A stretch of 50,916 bases of DNA from Firmicutes bacterium UBA5010. Lineage in GTDB: Bacteria > Bacillota > Clostridia > Tissierellales > Sedimentibacteraceae. The stretch lies in the NCBI GenBank assembly GCA_002396645.1, contig DGYI01000073.1, forward strand, positions 1 through 50,916, given 5' to 3'. The notes beneath the pieces were generated by a model. The model was not told where the DNA came from, searched no databases, and saw nothing but the letters and a program-made list of their open reading frames with translations. The translations under genes were made by a program, and so were the position numbers. Positions 17,046 to 26,437 of this stretch are shown here, piece after piece; positions within the stretch are counted from its first letter, which is position 1; the number at the start of each line of letters is the position of its first letter.

Positions 17046-19049
17046 TTAAATTTTGAACTTCAATATTAGCTCTTGCATATCTTTCGATAACTCTGTAAGA
17101 TTTTGACTTGTAGCAGAAATCTCCTCTGCAGAAGCTGCCTGTTCTTCTATTGAAGCCGAAGCCTGTTCTGTTGCCGCCGCATTTTCTTCAGCAATTGCTG
17201 AAAGATTTTCCATGTTCAATAAAATTTGTGCTTTCATTGAATCCATTTTTTCTCCGGCAGTATTCAAGTGACTTACAGTAGATTCCGTTTCCTTCATAGA
17301 GTCGGCAATAAGCTGGTATTTATCCTTACTGTTAATAACACTCTTGGTCTGTTCATTTACTATAGCAGATAAGCGTTCCATTGTCTTAACTGCATTTTGT
17401 GAATTTAGCTGAAGTTCCCCAACTATTTCATCTATTTCTTTTGTCGATTCCGAGGATTGAAGAGCTAAATTTTTAATCTCTTCAGCAACAACCGCAAATC
17501 CTTTCCCTGCATTTCCTGCTCTTGCCGCTTCTATAGCAGCATTAAGTGCCAGCAAATTAGTCTGATGTGCAATTGACAATATAACACTGCTTGCTTGTCC
17601 TATTTTTATTGAGCTGTCATTCGTCTGAACTATTACCTCGCTGATTTCCTTATTTGCACGATTGCTTTCTTCTGTTATATTATACAGAACGTTGATTTCA
17701 TTTAATCCTTCATTTACGACACCAATTACTTTATCGGTTTGAAAATTCAGATTGTTCATATATCTCTGATCTTCTTCAATTACCAATCCCAGCTCATTTG
17801 CATTTATTGATCCCATCTGAGTACTATTTGCCTGATCAGATGCACCCTTTGATATCTCTTCTATTGTATTGGACATCTGAACTGCAGCAGAAGCCGTTTG
17901 GTGAGAAGCGGCAGATATTTCTTCAGATGCTCTCAAAACCTGAGATGATGTATATGTAATCTTAGTAATAATATCTTTCAGACTGTCTATTATAACCTGT
18001 AAAGCATTTGCAAGATCACCGATTTCATCCTTTCTTCTTCTATATCTTTTAGGAAGCTCTTCGGTCAAATTTAATTCTGCTATTTTTTTTGAATACTGTA
18101 TTGATTTTATAATAGGATTTGTAATATACGTTCCAAGAATATAAACGATAACTACGCTTATAGCTAATGTGATGTAAAGAATATTATACATAGATTTTTC
18201 TATTTTAGGAATAGTTTCAAGGACTTCCTCTTCATTTGCAGTTATTACAAATATCCATTCACTGCCCTCTATCGGCGAATATCCTGCATATAAAGATTCA
18301 CCGTTATAGTTATAACTGCTTATGCCCTTTTTCTCATTCAATATTTTTTCAAATAAGACAGCAGAGGACTTCATGCTTTCATCACTCTTGGCAGCCTCTA
18401 TCGGATTGAGCTGTTCCATAACCATTTGCCTGTTTGGATGTGCGACTATTGTTCCGCTTAGGTTTAACATATAGCCATAACCGTTTTTGCCAAATCCCGT
18501 ATCATCTGTTATAAGGCTCAACGCATCTCCGTCTCTTCGCCCGATTAACACGCCGACAACTCTTCCGTTTTTTTCAATTGGAGCAGCATACATCAACACA
18601 ACTGAATTTGTTACTCTGCTTATAATAAGATCCGATACATTAGCTTCTCCGGCAAATGCTTTTTTTACATATTCCCTGTCTCCAAGCTGACTTACTGTTC
18701 CATCTGTATAATAAGCATTTCCGTCAGGATATACAACGGCTACATCAAGAAAATTTGTTTGTTTAAGCTGGTTTTCCAATATCGTTTTTTGTTTTTGCCA
18801 ATCCATTGAATCCATTCCGGGGGTGGAAGCTATTATTTTTAGCACTTCTTCTTGAGTCTTTATTCTGCTGTTAGATAATTTTGCTGCATCCTCAGCCAAC
18901 ATAATAATCGACTTCTCTGCCTCTGTTGTTAAAGCTTCTCTTATCCTGTTTATTGAAACCAACCCTATTGCAAGTGAAGATAACAATGTCAGTATAGAAA
19001 AGAAAAGAATCAATTTTAATTTAATACTACCTAATTTAATTTTTTTCAT
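17046..19049 (-). CDS. Methyl-accepting chemotaxis protein (Cache-HAMP-MCPsignal)
   Basis: A 667-residue chemoreceptor. A membrane helix near residues 12-32 (LILFFSILTLLSSLAIGLV) is followed by an extracellular dCache-type sensor to about 280, a second helix near 285-307, HAMP, and a cytoplasmic signalling domain. The hairpin tip is AHQTNLLALNAAIEAARAG with VVAEEIKNLA, which contacts CheA/CheW. The Cache domain holds GRRDGDALSLITDDTGFGKNG. The ligand is unknown, though such sensors often bind amino acids or carboxylates. The start follows GGAGGGCAA. It is monocistronic; its promoter at 19351-19379 is unusually far upstream, giving a leader of about 300 nt. Confidence 0.93.
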   Translation of the reverse strand: MKKIKLGSIKLKLILFFSILTLLSSLAIGLVSINRIREALTTEAEKSIIMLAEDAAKLSNSRIKTQEEVLKIIASTPGMDSMDWQKQKTILENQLKQTNFLDVAVVYPDGNAYYTDGTVSQLGDREYVKKAFAGEANVSDLIISRVTNSVVLMYAAPIEKNGRVVGVLIGRRDGDALSLITDDTGFGKNGYGYMLNLSGTIVAHPNRQMVMEQLNPIEAAKSDESMKSSAVLFEKILNEKKGISSYNYNGESLYAGYSPIEGSEWIFVITANEEEVLETIPKIEKSMYNILYITLAISVVIVYILGTYITNPIIKSIQYSKKIAELNLTEELPKRYRRRKDEIGDLANALQVIIDSLKDIITKITYTSSQVLRASEEISAASHQTASAAVQMSNTIEEISKGASDQANSTQMGSINANELGLVIEEDQRYMNNLNFQTDKVIGVVNEGLNEINVLYNITEESNRANKEISEVIVQTNDSSIKIGQASSVILSIAHQTNLLALNAAIEAARAGNAGKGFAVVAEEIKNLALQSSESTKEIDEIVGELQLNSQNAVKTMERLSAIVNEQTKSVINSKDKYQLIADSMKETESTVSHLNTAGEKMDSMKAQILLNMENLSAIAEENAAATEQASASIEEQAASAEEISATSQNLTELSKDMQELILKFKI

Positions 19050-19517
19050 TTGCCCTCCGATTTTAAATATAATTTAAGAATTTTTCAAATAACCCAAACC
19101 GTTAGTACTATTATTCTTATTTCATTATACCTCTTACACTGTTTTTCAACTAATTATAAAATCTGCACACTATCAGATTTCCTTTCACACTGATAAACTT
19201 ATTATCCCTCCCTTATATGTTTTCTTTTTTTTGTTATAAAAGTTCCCCCTTATTCCTTTACAAAAACATACTATATTTAAATACTATTCAATAAATAATA
19301 CTAATTAACTTTTAGTATAAAATAATAAACACAACTACTTTATAAACATAATTATACCATATGTGACAGTATTCTACAATGTTTTTATAAGACGTCATTG
19401 AAAATTGGCATAAATTTCCTATTTGGAATTAATTTTGACATAAATATAACTCCTCATTAGCCTTATCACTAAGAAGGAGTTATATTTATATTTAAGTTTT
19501 TAAAGACTAATAACTTT
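19050..19517. other. 468-bp intergenic region: long leader and inverted repeat
   Basis: It holds the chemoreceptor promoter (19351-19379) and, next to the PII-like gene, a 14-bp inverted repeat TAAATATAACTCCT (19441-19454) with AGGAGTTATATTTA (19475-19488), a probable terminator for the PII-like operon. The roughly 300-nt leader is A+T-rich and no riboswitch was recognised in it. Confidence 0.5.
19351..19379 (-). promoter_or_regulatory. Promoter of the chemoreceptor gene
   Basis: Minus strand: TTGTAG (19374-19379) N17 TATAAT (19351-19356). The end of the spacer reads TGTCACATATG, identical to the NCS2 permease promoter. Confidence 0.6.
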
Positions 19518-19862
19518 TTAGTCTTCCTTACCTGTAGATTCCGGAAAGGATATATTGATACCGACTAATTTGTCAATAGGCATTGTAAAACAAGTGCCAC
19601 GAACAGGTGTCTGTATTCCCATTTTTTCCTTTATAATGCTCATGGCTTTTTCTGCGGTATCTTCATCCACAACACTAAGAATTAATTCTTTTTCTGAATC
19701 TATTGTAATGCCCATAAAGGATTCATGCTGTAATCCTTCGCCACGCGAATTAAGAATCGTTGCACCTCTGGCTCCTGTCTCACGCAGCAAATTCACAAGC
19801 TCATCGGCATAGCCGGCATTTATGATGATGAAGAGTGCCTTCATTTTAGCGTTATTTTTCAT
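19518..19862 (-). CDS. PII-like regulatory protein (second copy)
   Basis: A 114-residue protein of the PII signalling fold (beta-alpha-beta repeated). N-terminal KALFIIINAGYADELVNLL resembles the first strand-helix of GlnB-type proteins, followed by ARGATILNSRGEG in the T-loop region and a C-terminal RGTCFTMPIDKLVGI. The canonical uridylylated T-loop Tyr is not evident. The start at 19862 follows GGAGGAAAATA; a longer upstream frame has no ribosome site and overlaps the previous gene. It is the last gene of a three-gene operon with another PII-like protein and a DUF1538 membrane protein. Confidence 0.8.
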   Translation of the reverse strand: MKNNAKMKALFIIINAGYADELVNLLRETGARGATILNSRGEGLQHESFMGITIDSEKELILSVVDEDTAEKAMSIIKEKMGIQTPVRGTCFTMPIDKLVGINISFPESTGKED

Positions 19863-19878
19863 TATTTTCCTCCTATCG

Positions 19879-20196
19879 TTAAAACGACAAACGATCAATT
19901 GGTATAGTGAATGCGATGCCGGTATTAGGTTGATCAAAGTGAAATTTATCAACCAGCATCTCCATTACTGCAGCAGACTTGCTGTCAGGTAACACACACA
20001 TTATCGTAGCTTTATGCTGTTCCGGAACAAGACCAAGAACATTTTGCAAATAGCTTGCCTCGACAGTGCCTCTGCCATATACTGTATTTGTAAGACATGC
20101 CCCCTTTTCCAAAAGAGCTTTTAAAAGAGCATCTTTTTGTTTACGTCCGGCTATCAGTACCCAAAAAACAATTCTGCTTGATTCCTCATTTTTCAT
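19879..20196 (-). CDS. PII-like regulatory protein (first copy)
   Basis: A 105-residue protein with the same fold and ending as the next gene (GIAFTIPIDRLSF here, CFTMPIDKLVGI there), so they look like diverged duplicates. Residues RIVFWVLIAGRKQKDALLKAL form the first strand-helix and VYGRGTVEASYLQNVLG the variable loop. It starts within the stop of the DUF1538 gene (ATGA overlap) with GGAGG upstream. Conserved coupling to DUF1538 suggests it gates or tunes that membrane protein, as GlnK does for AmtB; this is inference. Confidence 0.78.
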   Translation of the reverse strand: MKNEESSRIVFWVLIAGRKQKDALLKALLEKGACLTNTVYGRGTVEASYLQNVLGLVPEQHKATIMCVLPDSKSAAVMEMLVDKFHFDQPNTGIAFTIPIDRLSF

Positions 20197-21815
20197 TGTT
20201 CATCGCCTCCCATAGATATACTTTTATCAGTTTGCGTAACTAATTCATCCAATATATTATCTTGAATCTCTGTTTCTTTAAGCAGTTGTTCAAGTCCGAT
20301 AATCTCTTCTTCCTCAATACGTTTTCTATATGCTTCTTGACGTAAATCATATATAATTCCCAGCGCCTGTACCGCAATCAGAGGCGTGACTGATATAAAA
20401 GCAATAATTCCAAAACCATTGGTTAATATAGACTGAGCACTCTCTCCTGAAACTGCTGCAACACCTTGCGCTACACCTAAAGTGAGTGGCGTCAGAAATG
20501 CTGAAGTAAGAGCTCCTCCTGTGACTCCTCCCGAGTCAAAAGCCAAACCTACAAACAACTTAGAGGTATATTTCATCATAATCAGTGCTATAGCATAAAG
20601 TGGTACTAAAAACCAAAGGATGTTTACCTGCGTTAATATTTTTACGATAGATAATAGTGAAGCAAAACCAATTCCAATTGCTAGTGTAATACGAATTGTC
20701 ATCTTCTTAATATGTCCGTTGGTTATTTCCTCCAACTGGTCTCCCAATACTGTTACAGCGGGTTCTGATAAAGTAATGGCAACACCAAGTATAAATCCCA
20801 CTAAAAGCAATATCCATTTAAACCATTCAGGCCGTATCGGATCAAGGAATATCTCTCCTATATATTTACCCGCAAAGGCAAAACCAAAATCAATACCTGA
20901 TAAGAAAATCAGTAAACCAACGTAAACGGTAATAGCACCCAGCAATATTTTAATAAACTCTTTTTTAGGAAGTTTAACTAAAAAAACTTGAAAGGGTAGG
21001 AATACAATCACAACCGGCAGAAGTGCCAATGCTACTTCACCTAGATTGGATGAAATAATCCCGGCAAAACTTTCAAACGCTCCCGGATTGTATATACCTG
21101 CCGGAGGAAGATTACCTCCATTTACAGCCTTAAGAATAATTCCATAAATAAACACTGCCAATATGGGACCTACAGACGCAATTCCGATGATACCAAAGAT
21201 ATCGTCATTTGTTTTACGTCTTGACATTGTTGCGGAAACACCCATGCCCAATGAAAGAATAAACGGTACCGACACATCACCGGTAGTTGCGCCACTCCCG
21301 TCAAAGGCTAATGCTACAAATTCTACGGGAACAAATACAATGGTAAGAAATAAAGCAATATACAATGCTGCAAACACTACTTTAATATTGATATCTTTCA
21401 TGACTCTAAACAGCGCAAATCCTACAAATATTCCGATTCCGGCTGATAAAATCCAAACAAACATGGTTCCGTTTATGAGCGGCATAATCATATTAGCCTG
21501 TCGGGATAATACAGCAAGTGCAGGTTCAGCTACCGTAGCAAGTAATCCAAATAAAAATCCGAAAAAAATAACAAATACGACTTTTTTTAATCTTATGAGC
21601 GATTTTCCTACCAATTTACCTATGGGAAGAATGCTGGCATCCAACCCAACCAGAAAAAGCGTCTGTCCCAAAATAACGCTTAGGTACCCAATGACCAACT
21701 TGAAGTAGTCAAGTACATTTTCCATAGGTGCTATAAACCCACATACTACAATGATTACCAAAGCAAGTGGGATGGATGATAAAAAAGTTTCTTTTAATAC
21801 GCGAATAGTTTTCAT
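20193..21815 (-). CDS. DUF1538 membrane protein (internally duplicated, transporter-like)
   Basis: A 540-residue polytopic membrane protein made of two homologous halves. Marker motifs recur: AEPALAVL (from residue 96) and SEPAVTVL (from 350), then FDGSGATTG (171-179) and FDSGGVTGG (426-434), with 75 and 76 residues between each pair. The duplicated, pseudosymmetric design is that of secondary transporters or channels. The C-terminal 45 residues are acidic and cytosolic. The ATG at 21815 follows TTTGGAGGTAAA; an in-frame extension would translate that ribosome site. The function of DUF1538 is not known. The linked PII-like genes suggest ion or nitrogen/carbon transport under metabolic control. 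Confidence 0.82.
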   Translation of the reverse strand: MKTIRVLKETFLSSIPLALVIIVVCGFIAPMENVLDYFKLVIGYLSVILGQTLFLVGLDASILPIGKLVGKSLIRLKKVVFVIFFGFLFGLLATVAEPALAVLSRQANMIMPLINGTMFVWILSAGIGIFVGFALFRVMKDINIKVVFAALYIALFLTIVFVPVEFVALAFDGSGATTGDVSVPFILSLGMGVSATMSRRKTNDDIFGIIGIASVGPILAVFIYGIILKAVNGGNLPPAGIYNPGAFESFAGIISSNLGEVALALLPVVIVFLPFQVFLVKLPKKEFIKILLGAITVYVGLLIFLSGIDFGFAFAGKYIGEIFLDPIRPEWFKWILLLVGFILGVAITLSEPAVTVLGDQLEEITNGHIKKMTIRITLAIGIGFASLLSIVKILTQVNILWFLVPLYAIALIMMKYTSKLFVGLAFDSGGVTGGALTSAFLTPLTLGVAQGVAAVSGESAQSILTNGFGIIAFISVTPLIAVQALGIIYDLRQEAYRKRIEEEEIIGLEQLLKETEIQDNILDELVTQTDKSISMGGDEQ

Positions 21816-22079
21816 TTTACCTCCAAACATTTTTGACAACCACTTCACGGCAATTTTTTCCAGCTCATGCCGCGTTTTGTCAATCAAGTTTTCACAACTT
21901 ATTATATAAAAAAATCATATCCATATGCAAAGAAATCTATTTTTTATTATTATACCATATTTTAATACATACCTCTATAACTTATTTATGTATTATTATA
22001 CCATTTTGATTAATCTGTTGTGAAATCAGTTACAAGCAGTTATTATTCGACATAAGCTCACCAACACTAAAGCTGTAAC

Positions 22080-22724
22080 TTACTTAGCTTCTCTTATAAC
22101 CATATTTGCATATTCAGCTATTATTTTATTAATTCCTTCCCAATCGTATTCTTGTTTTGGAAAAATATCTTCATTAATAAATTGCGCACTCTTTACAGGA
22201 AGTGAAATTCCTGTATTCCAATCCTTTAAATATGGAATTAATTTCATTTGAATAGTATTCAAAGCGTTCCCAATAGTATCGTTGACCATTCTTTTATATT
22301 CCTGCAATGCCCAATCCGCACCGCCTCCATGAGATATTATGCCTGTCGCTATACCATACACTTCTGATTGATACGAATTATTCCTACCCCAATGAAGGAA
22401 AGTTATCTGCTCCATTTTTTCTAAAATCATAGATAGTTTAGCAGGAATAGGAGCATAATGTGCAGATACAATAAAAACAGCATTACTATTAATTATTTTT
22501 TCATAAATAGTATTAAACTCTGTATCACAACAGCATCTGTGTGCTGCATAACATCTGCCGCATCCTGTGCATGGGTTTAAGGTACACATCCTAAGGTCAA
22601 TAATCTCCGATTGAATATTTTTACTTTCTAAGGAATTTATTATAGATTTACATATTAAATAGGATGTGCTTTCTTCTAAATTTTTATTTACTATATTAGA
22701 TGATGAAATACATATAAGCTTCAT
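22080..22724 (-). CDS. NAD(P)H-dependent FMN reductase / iron-sulfur flavoprotein family
   Basis: A 214-residue flavodoxin-fold protein. It opens with LICISSSNIVNKNLEESTS, the flavin-phosphate loop region, and carries a compact Cys cluster CTGCGRCYAAHRCCC near residues 52-66, as in the iron-sulfur flavoprotein (Isf) group of multimeric flavodoxin-like reductases. SAHYAPIPAKLSMILEKM is the second flavin-contact region. The start follows AAGAGGGAGCAGATTT. Alone on its transcript. The acceptor is unknown; electron transfer in anaerobic or oxygen-stress metabolism is likely. Confidence 0.78.
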   Translation of the reverse strand: MKLICISSSNIVNKNLEESTSYLICKSIINSLESKNIQSEIIDLRMCTLNPCTGCGRCYAAHRCCCDTEFNTIYEKIINSNAVFIVSAHYAPIPAKLSMILEKMEQITFLHWGRNNSYQSEVYGIATGIISHGGGADWALQEYKRMVNDTIGNALNTIQMKLIPYLKDWNTGISLPVKSAQFINEDIFPKQEYDWEGINKIIAEYANMVIREAK

Positions 22725-22839
22725 AAATCTGCTCCCTCTTATAAATTTAAATTCTTAATCTACTTATTAGTATAAAAAAAGAACTCCATTATTGTCAATT
22801 GACTTCTTTTTCAGAAAATCAATTTAAATAAAGTTCTGA

Positions 22840-22980
22840 TTAAACATAAGGACGTTCATCTTTAATAAAAACCTCTTTACCATGTCCAACTTCACAAATA
22901 TCATTTCTGACATAGAAGTCCCACAACTGCTCATCTGTAACTTTCGTCATATATTCTATCACAATTTTTTCAATATCCAT
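22840..22980 (-). pseudogene. Truncated GNAT acetyltransferase N-terminus (46 codons)
   Basis: A short open frame with AGAGGTAG as ribosome site. It encodes MDIEKIVIEYMTKVTDEQ, LWDFYVRNDICEVGHGKE and a short tail ending DERPYV. This resembles the first 40 residues of a small GNAT acetyltransferase, after which the usual acetyl-CoA-binding part is missing. It may be a remnant, or less likely a stand-alone small protein. A Lys/Asn-rich stop-free piece near 23035-23130 on the same strand may be more debris. Confidence 0.5.
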
Positions 22981-23193
22981 ATACTACCTCTCTTTTCATA
23001 AATAAACTTCCCTTATCTATTAGATTTATCAACTAATCAGCACTTTACAATTTTCGGTTTAATATAATCTTCATTGTCTATAACTATATTACTCTTTTCC
23101 TTTGGCATATATCTTTCAATATAAAGTTTATCTTAGTTATTCAAGGTATCCAACAAGTTTATTCTTCATCTATATTTTACCATGATAAAATAA

Positions 23194-23219
23194 AAAAGCC
23201 AATTGCTAATTACAATTGG
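23194..23219 (-). terminator. Terminator after the Cys-rich unknown gene
   Basis: GCCAATTG and CAATTGGC form a perfect 8-bp stem with a 7-nt loop. On the minus strand it is followed by a T run. Confidence 0.75.
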
Positions 23220-23230
23220 CCTCTTATCGC

Positions 23231-23842
23231 TTATTCTGCATCTGTATACCATGCAGAAAATACACAATCCTTCCCACCGGTAGCATGTGATTCAATAATC
23301 TCCATATGACATATCTTTGTAGGATATACAAATTGAAGAACGCTGAATAGAGTCCCTTGACAGCAGTAACACCATGTTGTTGAAGTCGGTTTATCCCAAC
23401 CTCCCTTGATGACAAAGCACCCACAGCTTTTTCCTTCTCCTAAATAGATTGTAAATTTCCCATCAGAATATTCCACCTTTGCACCGATTCGAGGACGTCC
23501 GCTTAAAAAAGCCGCGACAGCCTTCATATATGCTTCATCATCCGAGTAAGTCTGTTTAAGCTCAGGAAAGTATTTCTTATTGTATGCAGAGTATTTATTA
23601 GTTTGAACACATGCGCATCCTTGACGAACCCTCACAATCTGCTCCTTATCCAACGAATGCTCTAAACAATCCGACACCTGTGCAGCCCAAACTGCACGCT
23701 CCTGCGGATTTTCTCCTCCTGTGGGCACCGGGATGTCCTTCAGTATTTCGATGCTCTTTTCTTTACCAACATGCTTTTCAATCTGCTTGCACATGCTTGT
23801 GTGATGTTTTTTAATGTCACTTAAAATATCTTCCATTGACAT
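23231..23842 (-). CDS. Conserved Cys-rich protein of unknown function
   Basis: A 203-residue soluble protein I cannot place with confidence; it recalls DUF6144-type proteins. The N-terminal half is helical and charged with CLEHSLDKEQIVRVRQGCAC. The C-terminal half has KSCGCFVIKGGWDKP, then TTWCYCCQGTLFSVLQFV, then CHMEIIESHATGGKDC. The last segment looks like the ligand-binding end of V4R/4-vinyl-reductase-like domains, and the clustered Cys pairs suggest metal or redox function. GGGAG precedes ATG at 23842. Monocistronic, closed by the hairpin at 23194-23219. Confidence 0.6.
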   Translation of the reverse strand: MSMEDILSDIKKHHTSMCKQIEKHVGKEKSIEILKDIPVPTGGENPQERAVWAAQVSDCLEHSLDKEQIVRVRQGCACVQTNKYSAYNKKYFPELKQTYSDDEAYMKAVAAFLSGRPRIGAKVEYSDGKFTIYLGEGKSCGCFVIKGGWDKPTSTTWCYCCQGTLFSVLQFVYPTKICHMEIIESHATGGKDCVFSAWYTDAE

Positions 23843-24220
23843 GTCTTACACTCCCTTTTCCAAAATAATATCACACCTTTTTATGTAAAAAAGAGATAGT
23901 TTGATTTTAACCCATTTTGTGTATTTAGATGGCAATCATACGGGTAACATTTGCTTTGTACTATGGCTATCTTAAATATATCCATTTGACTTCCCTCTAT
24001 TTCTTTAAAATTTACAAAAATTTACCATATTATTAACAGTTTGTCAATCAAAAATAACCATACCTAAACATTATGAAATTGTCATTCCCTGCGCTGTTGT
24101 TGAAACATCTATTATATATTTTGCATACGATACTACAGGCGAGATAAACAAACTATCTGTAATTTTATAATCATACTTGTCAAGAATATTAAGTCTTGTT
24201 AAATTCGTTATTTTTGGTGT
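23843..24220. other. 378-bp intergenic region
   Basis: No clear gene. The FtsX-like frame stays open for 49 more codons beyond its TAA (down to 24071) and reads like protein (SLFISPVVSYAKYIID), which could be a decayed neighbour or chance. No terminator hairpin was found for the FtsX-like gene. Confidence 0.35.
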
Positions 24221-26437
24221 TTATTCATCTCTCACTTTCAGGCCTTCTACAATATCCAGTCTGCTAATATGGCGAGCGCTGACAAAAGCCATGATAAGCG
24301 CCATAAATACTACTATTATTCCCGAAAAGAAGTAGCTCTGTGCAAAAATTGCAGTTGAGATGACAAAATTATCTCCTGAAAATTCTGTCTTCACCATATT
24401 CAATAGCTCATAGCCCAAAAAGAAACCAGATGGTATTGCCAATAACAGCTGTAAAACTGTTTCTTTGATATGGGAAAGCATAATGCTTTTTAACGGATAG
24501 CCCATCACTCCCATAAACATATATTCGTATTCCCGAGAGGACAGATTCATCAGACCAACAGAATAAAGTACTGTGAGTCCCAATATCACCGCGCATGCAA
24601 GCATGAACCAAATTAAAACATTTAGACTTTCCATGACAAAAGCCAGACTTATTCTGTCGTCTTCCCGTGTGGAATATTGAAAACCGTATTGCCGGCTCCA
24701 GTCCTCTAACTCCTCCATATTCCCATTTCGGGCAAAAATAACGTTATAAACCTGAGGAAGATGCGGGAACATTTTTTTTACATAATGATAGCTTGCATAC
24801 AAGGACATCCCGAAACTTTGCTCCGACAGACCTGTTATTTCTACATCAGTATCATTTATCCTAAGCTTATCCCCTATACCTACATCCCATTGTTTCGCAT
24901 AATAATCAGGCACTATCACACCATCTTTAAGAATTTCCGTTTCAATATTCTGCATATCAAAGTCTTTTTCCACAATAATCAGCCGATATTCCCCATCATT
25001 AATTTTTACAGGCATTGCAAGTGCTTTATTTATTCTATCCAAACGCTCTGTGACGGGATGTTCCGTTGTAAGAGGAATAGAATCAAATTCCATCAGAACA
25101 TCATAACGGGCAAATTTATGAAAATAAGTATCCTGTGTGTATTTTACGGAATCAAAAAAGCCAAACGCAAATATGAGCAGTGCACAGGAACCGCACATCC
25201 CCAGCACGACAGCCAAAAACCGTCCTTTATTCCTGAAGGTGCTCTTGAGCGCATACCGTGTATTGAATGAAAGTCTATTCCACAAGAAAGAGGCTTTTTC
25301 TAATAAAAGTGGTTTTACTCCGGACGGCATCCTTGACCGAAGCAATTCTGCAGGCAAAGGCTTAAATACTCCCCATACGCTCACTAATGCCGATATCATA
25401 CAAATGGTTGCAGAAATCAAAATGACACCTAGCCATAACAAAGGGTAAAACTCAAAGGCTAATCCCGGCACCTCAAACATCACAGAGAAAAAGCCAATAA
25501 TTGTATCACATAAAAGCATCGCCACGATGCAACCGATAACAGCCCCGACAAAGGATATCGAAGCTGCCTGTGCAGCATAAATAAATATAATTCTGCTTCC
25601 TTCTACTCCAAGTGCCTTGTAAACTCCTATCTGATGTCTTTCCTTCACAATTGTACGCTTTAGCATGACATAGATAATCAGCACTATCAACAACGCGAAT
25701 ATAAGCGGAAATATGTATGCAAAGGTCCTTATCTGATTCAAATCCTCCCGATACAGATTATAGTTCGTTTGATCTGTTTTCACCACTGTTTTAACTGCAT
25801 CTACCAGATTTCCCACCGTCTTTAAGGAATCATTTTTAATATTGCCTGTGGCAACAATTTCATTATAAGGTGCATCAAAAAATCCCCCAGATACAAAAAC
25901 AACGCCAAAACGGTCGCTTTGAGCCATTAACGCTCTCTCATTCTGAACAAGATAGACGTATTCAGGAGAAGCGACAATGCCCGTAACTCGAAGTATTTTT
26001 TCGTTTACTATGAGTTCATCTCCCTGCTTTATATCTTTTGCCTGTGCATATTTTTTTAAAAGCAAGCACTCATCCGGAGCTTGCGGCAGTCTTCCCTCAT
26101 AAATATAAGGTGTGTTGATACCATTTGTTAGAGATATAACTCTGAGTGTGATATCTCCGTCCTTAAAATCCTGAACTCGCCGTCCTTGCGCTGTCTTAAT
26201 CTCCTTCAATGCCAAAATCTTTTCCACATCACTTTCATCAAAGTAACCGTAGAAGGTAACATCGGCATAGTTCTGGTCTGTGAACAACTGCTCCGCATTG
26301 TATTCATAACTCAAAAAAATTGTATAAAGTGTGACAAAAAAGGCAACTCCGATCACGACCAAAAGACCCATACCCAAAAGTTGGGGAAGATGTCCTCGTA
26401 TTTTTTTTAGAGTAAGCCTGAATATTGATTTTTTCAT
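24221..26437 (-). CDS. ABC transporter permease, FtsX/MacB-like
   Basis: An about 738-residue permease with one N-terminal membrane helix, a large extracellular domain (residues about 40-230), three helices forming the first FtsX domain (about 240-365), a second extracellular domain, and a final three-helix FtsX domain (about 610-735). The order TM1-loop-TM2-4-loop is duplicated, as in the large YhaP/SalY-type permeases. The ATG at 26437 has AGAGGTGG 7 nt upstream and overlaps the ATPase stop (TAATG). With the ATPase and TetR gene it forms one operon, probably exporting or extracting lipids, peptides or drugs at the membrane. Confidence 0.88.
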   Translation of the reverse strand: MKKSIFRLTLKKIRGHLPQLLGMGLLVVIGVAFFVTLYTIFLSYEYNAEQLFTDQNYADVTFYGYFDESDVEKILALKEIKTAQGRRVQDFKDGDITLRVISLTNGINTPYIYEGRLPQAPDECLLLKKYAQAKDIKQGDELIVNEKILRVTGIVASPEYVYLVQNERALMAQSDRFGVVFVSGGFFDAPYNEIVATGNIKNDSLKTVGNLVDAVKTVVKTDQTNYNLYREDLNQIRTFAYIFPLIFALLIVLIIYVMLKRTIVKERHQIGVYKALGVEGSRIIFIYAAQAASISFVGAVIGCIVAMLLCDTIIGFFSVMFEVPGLAFEFYPLLWLGVILISATICMISALVSVWGVFKPLPAELLRSRMPSGVKPLLLEKASFLWNRLSFNTRYALKSTFRNKGRFLAVVLGMCGSCALLIFAFGFFDSVKYTQDTYFHKFARYDVLMEFDSIPLTTEHPVTERLDRINKALAMPVKINDGEYRLIIVEKDFDMQNIETEILKDGVIVPDYYAKQWDVGIGDKLRINDTDVEITGLSEQSFGMSLYASYHYVKKMFPHLPQVYNVIFARNGNMEELEDWSRQYGFQYSTREDDRISLAFVMESLNVLIWFMLACAVILGLTVLYSVGLMNLSSREYEYMFMGVMGYPLKSIMLSHIKETVLQLLLAIPSGFFLGYELLNMVKTEFSGDNFVISTAIFAQSYFFSGIIVVFMALIMAFVSARHISRLDIVEGLKVRDE

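Noticed and set aside
24071..24220. Read-through extension of the FtsX-like protein by 49 codons
   Set aside because: A TAA stop is not a usual read-through context and homologous permeases end at this point; open frame length is compatible with chance or debris.
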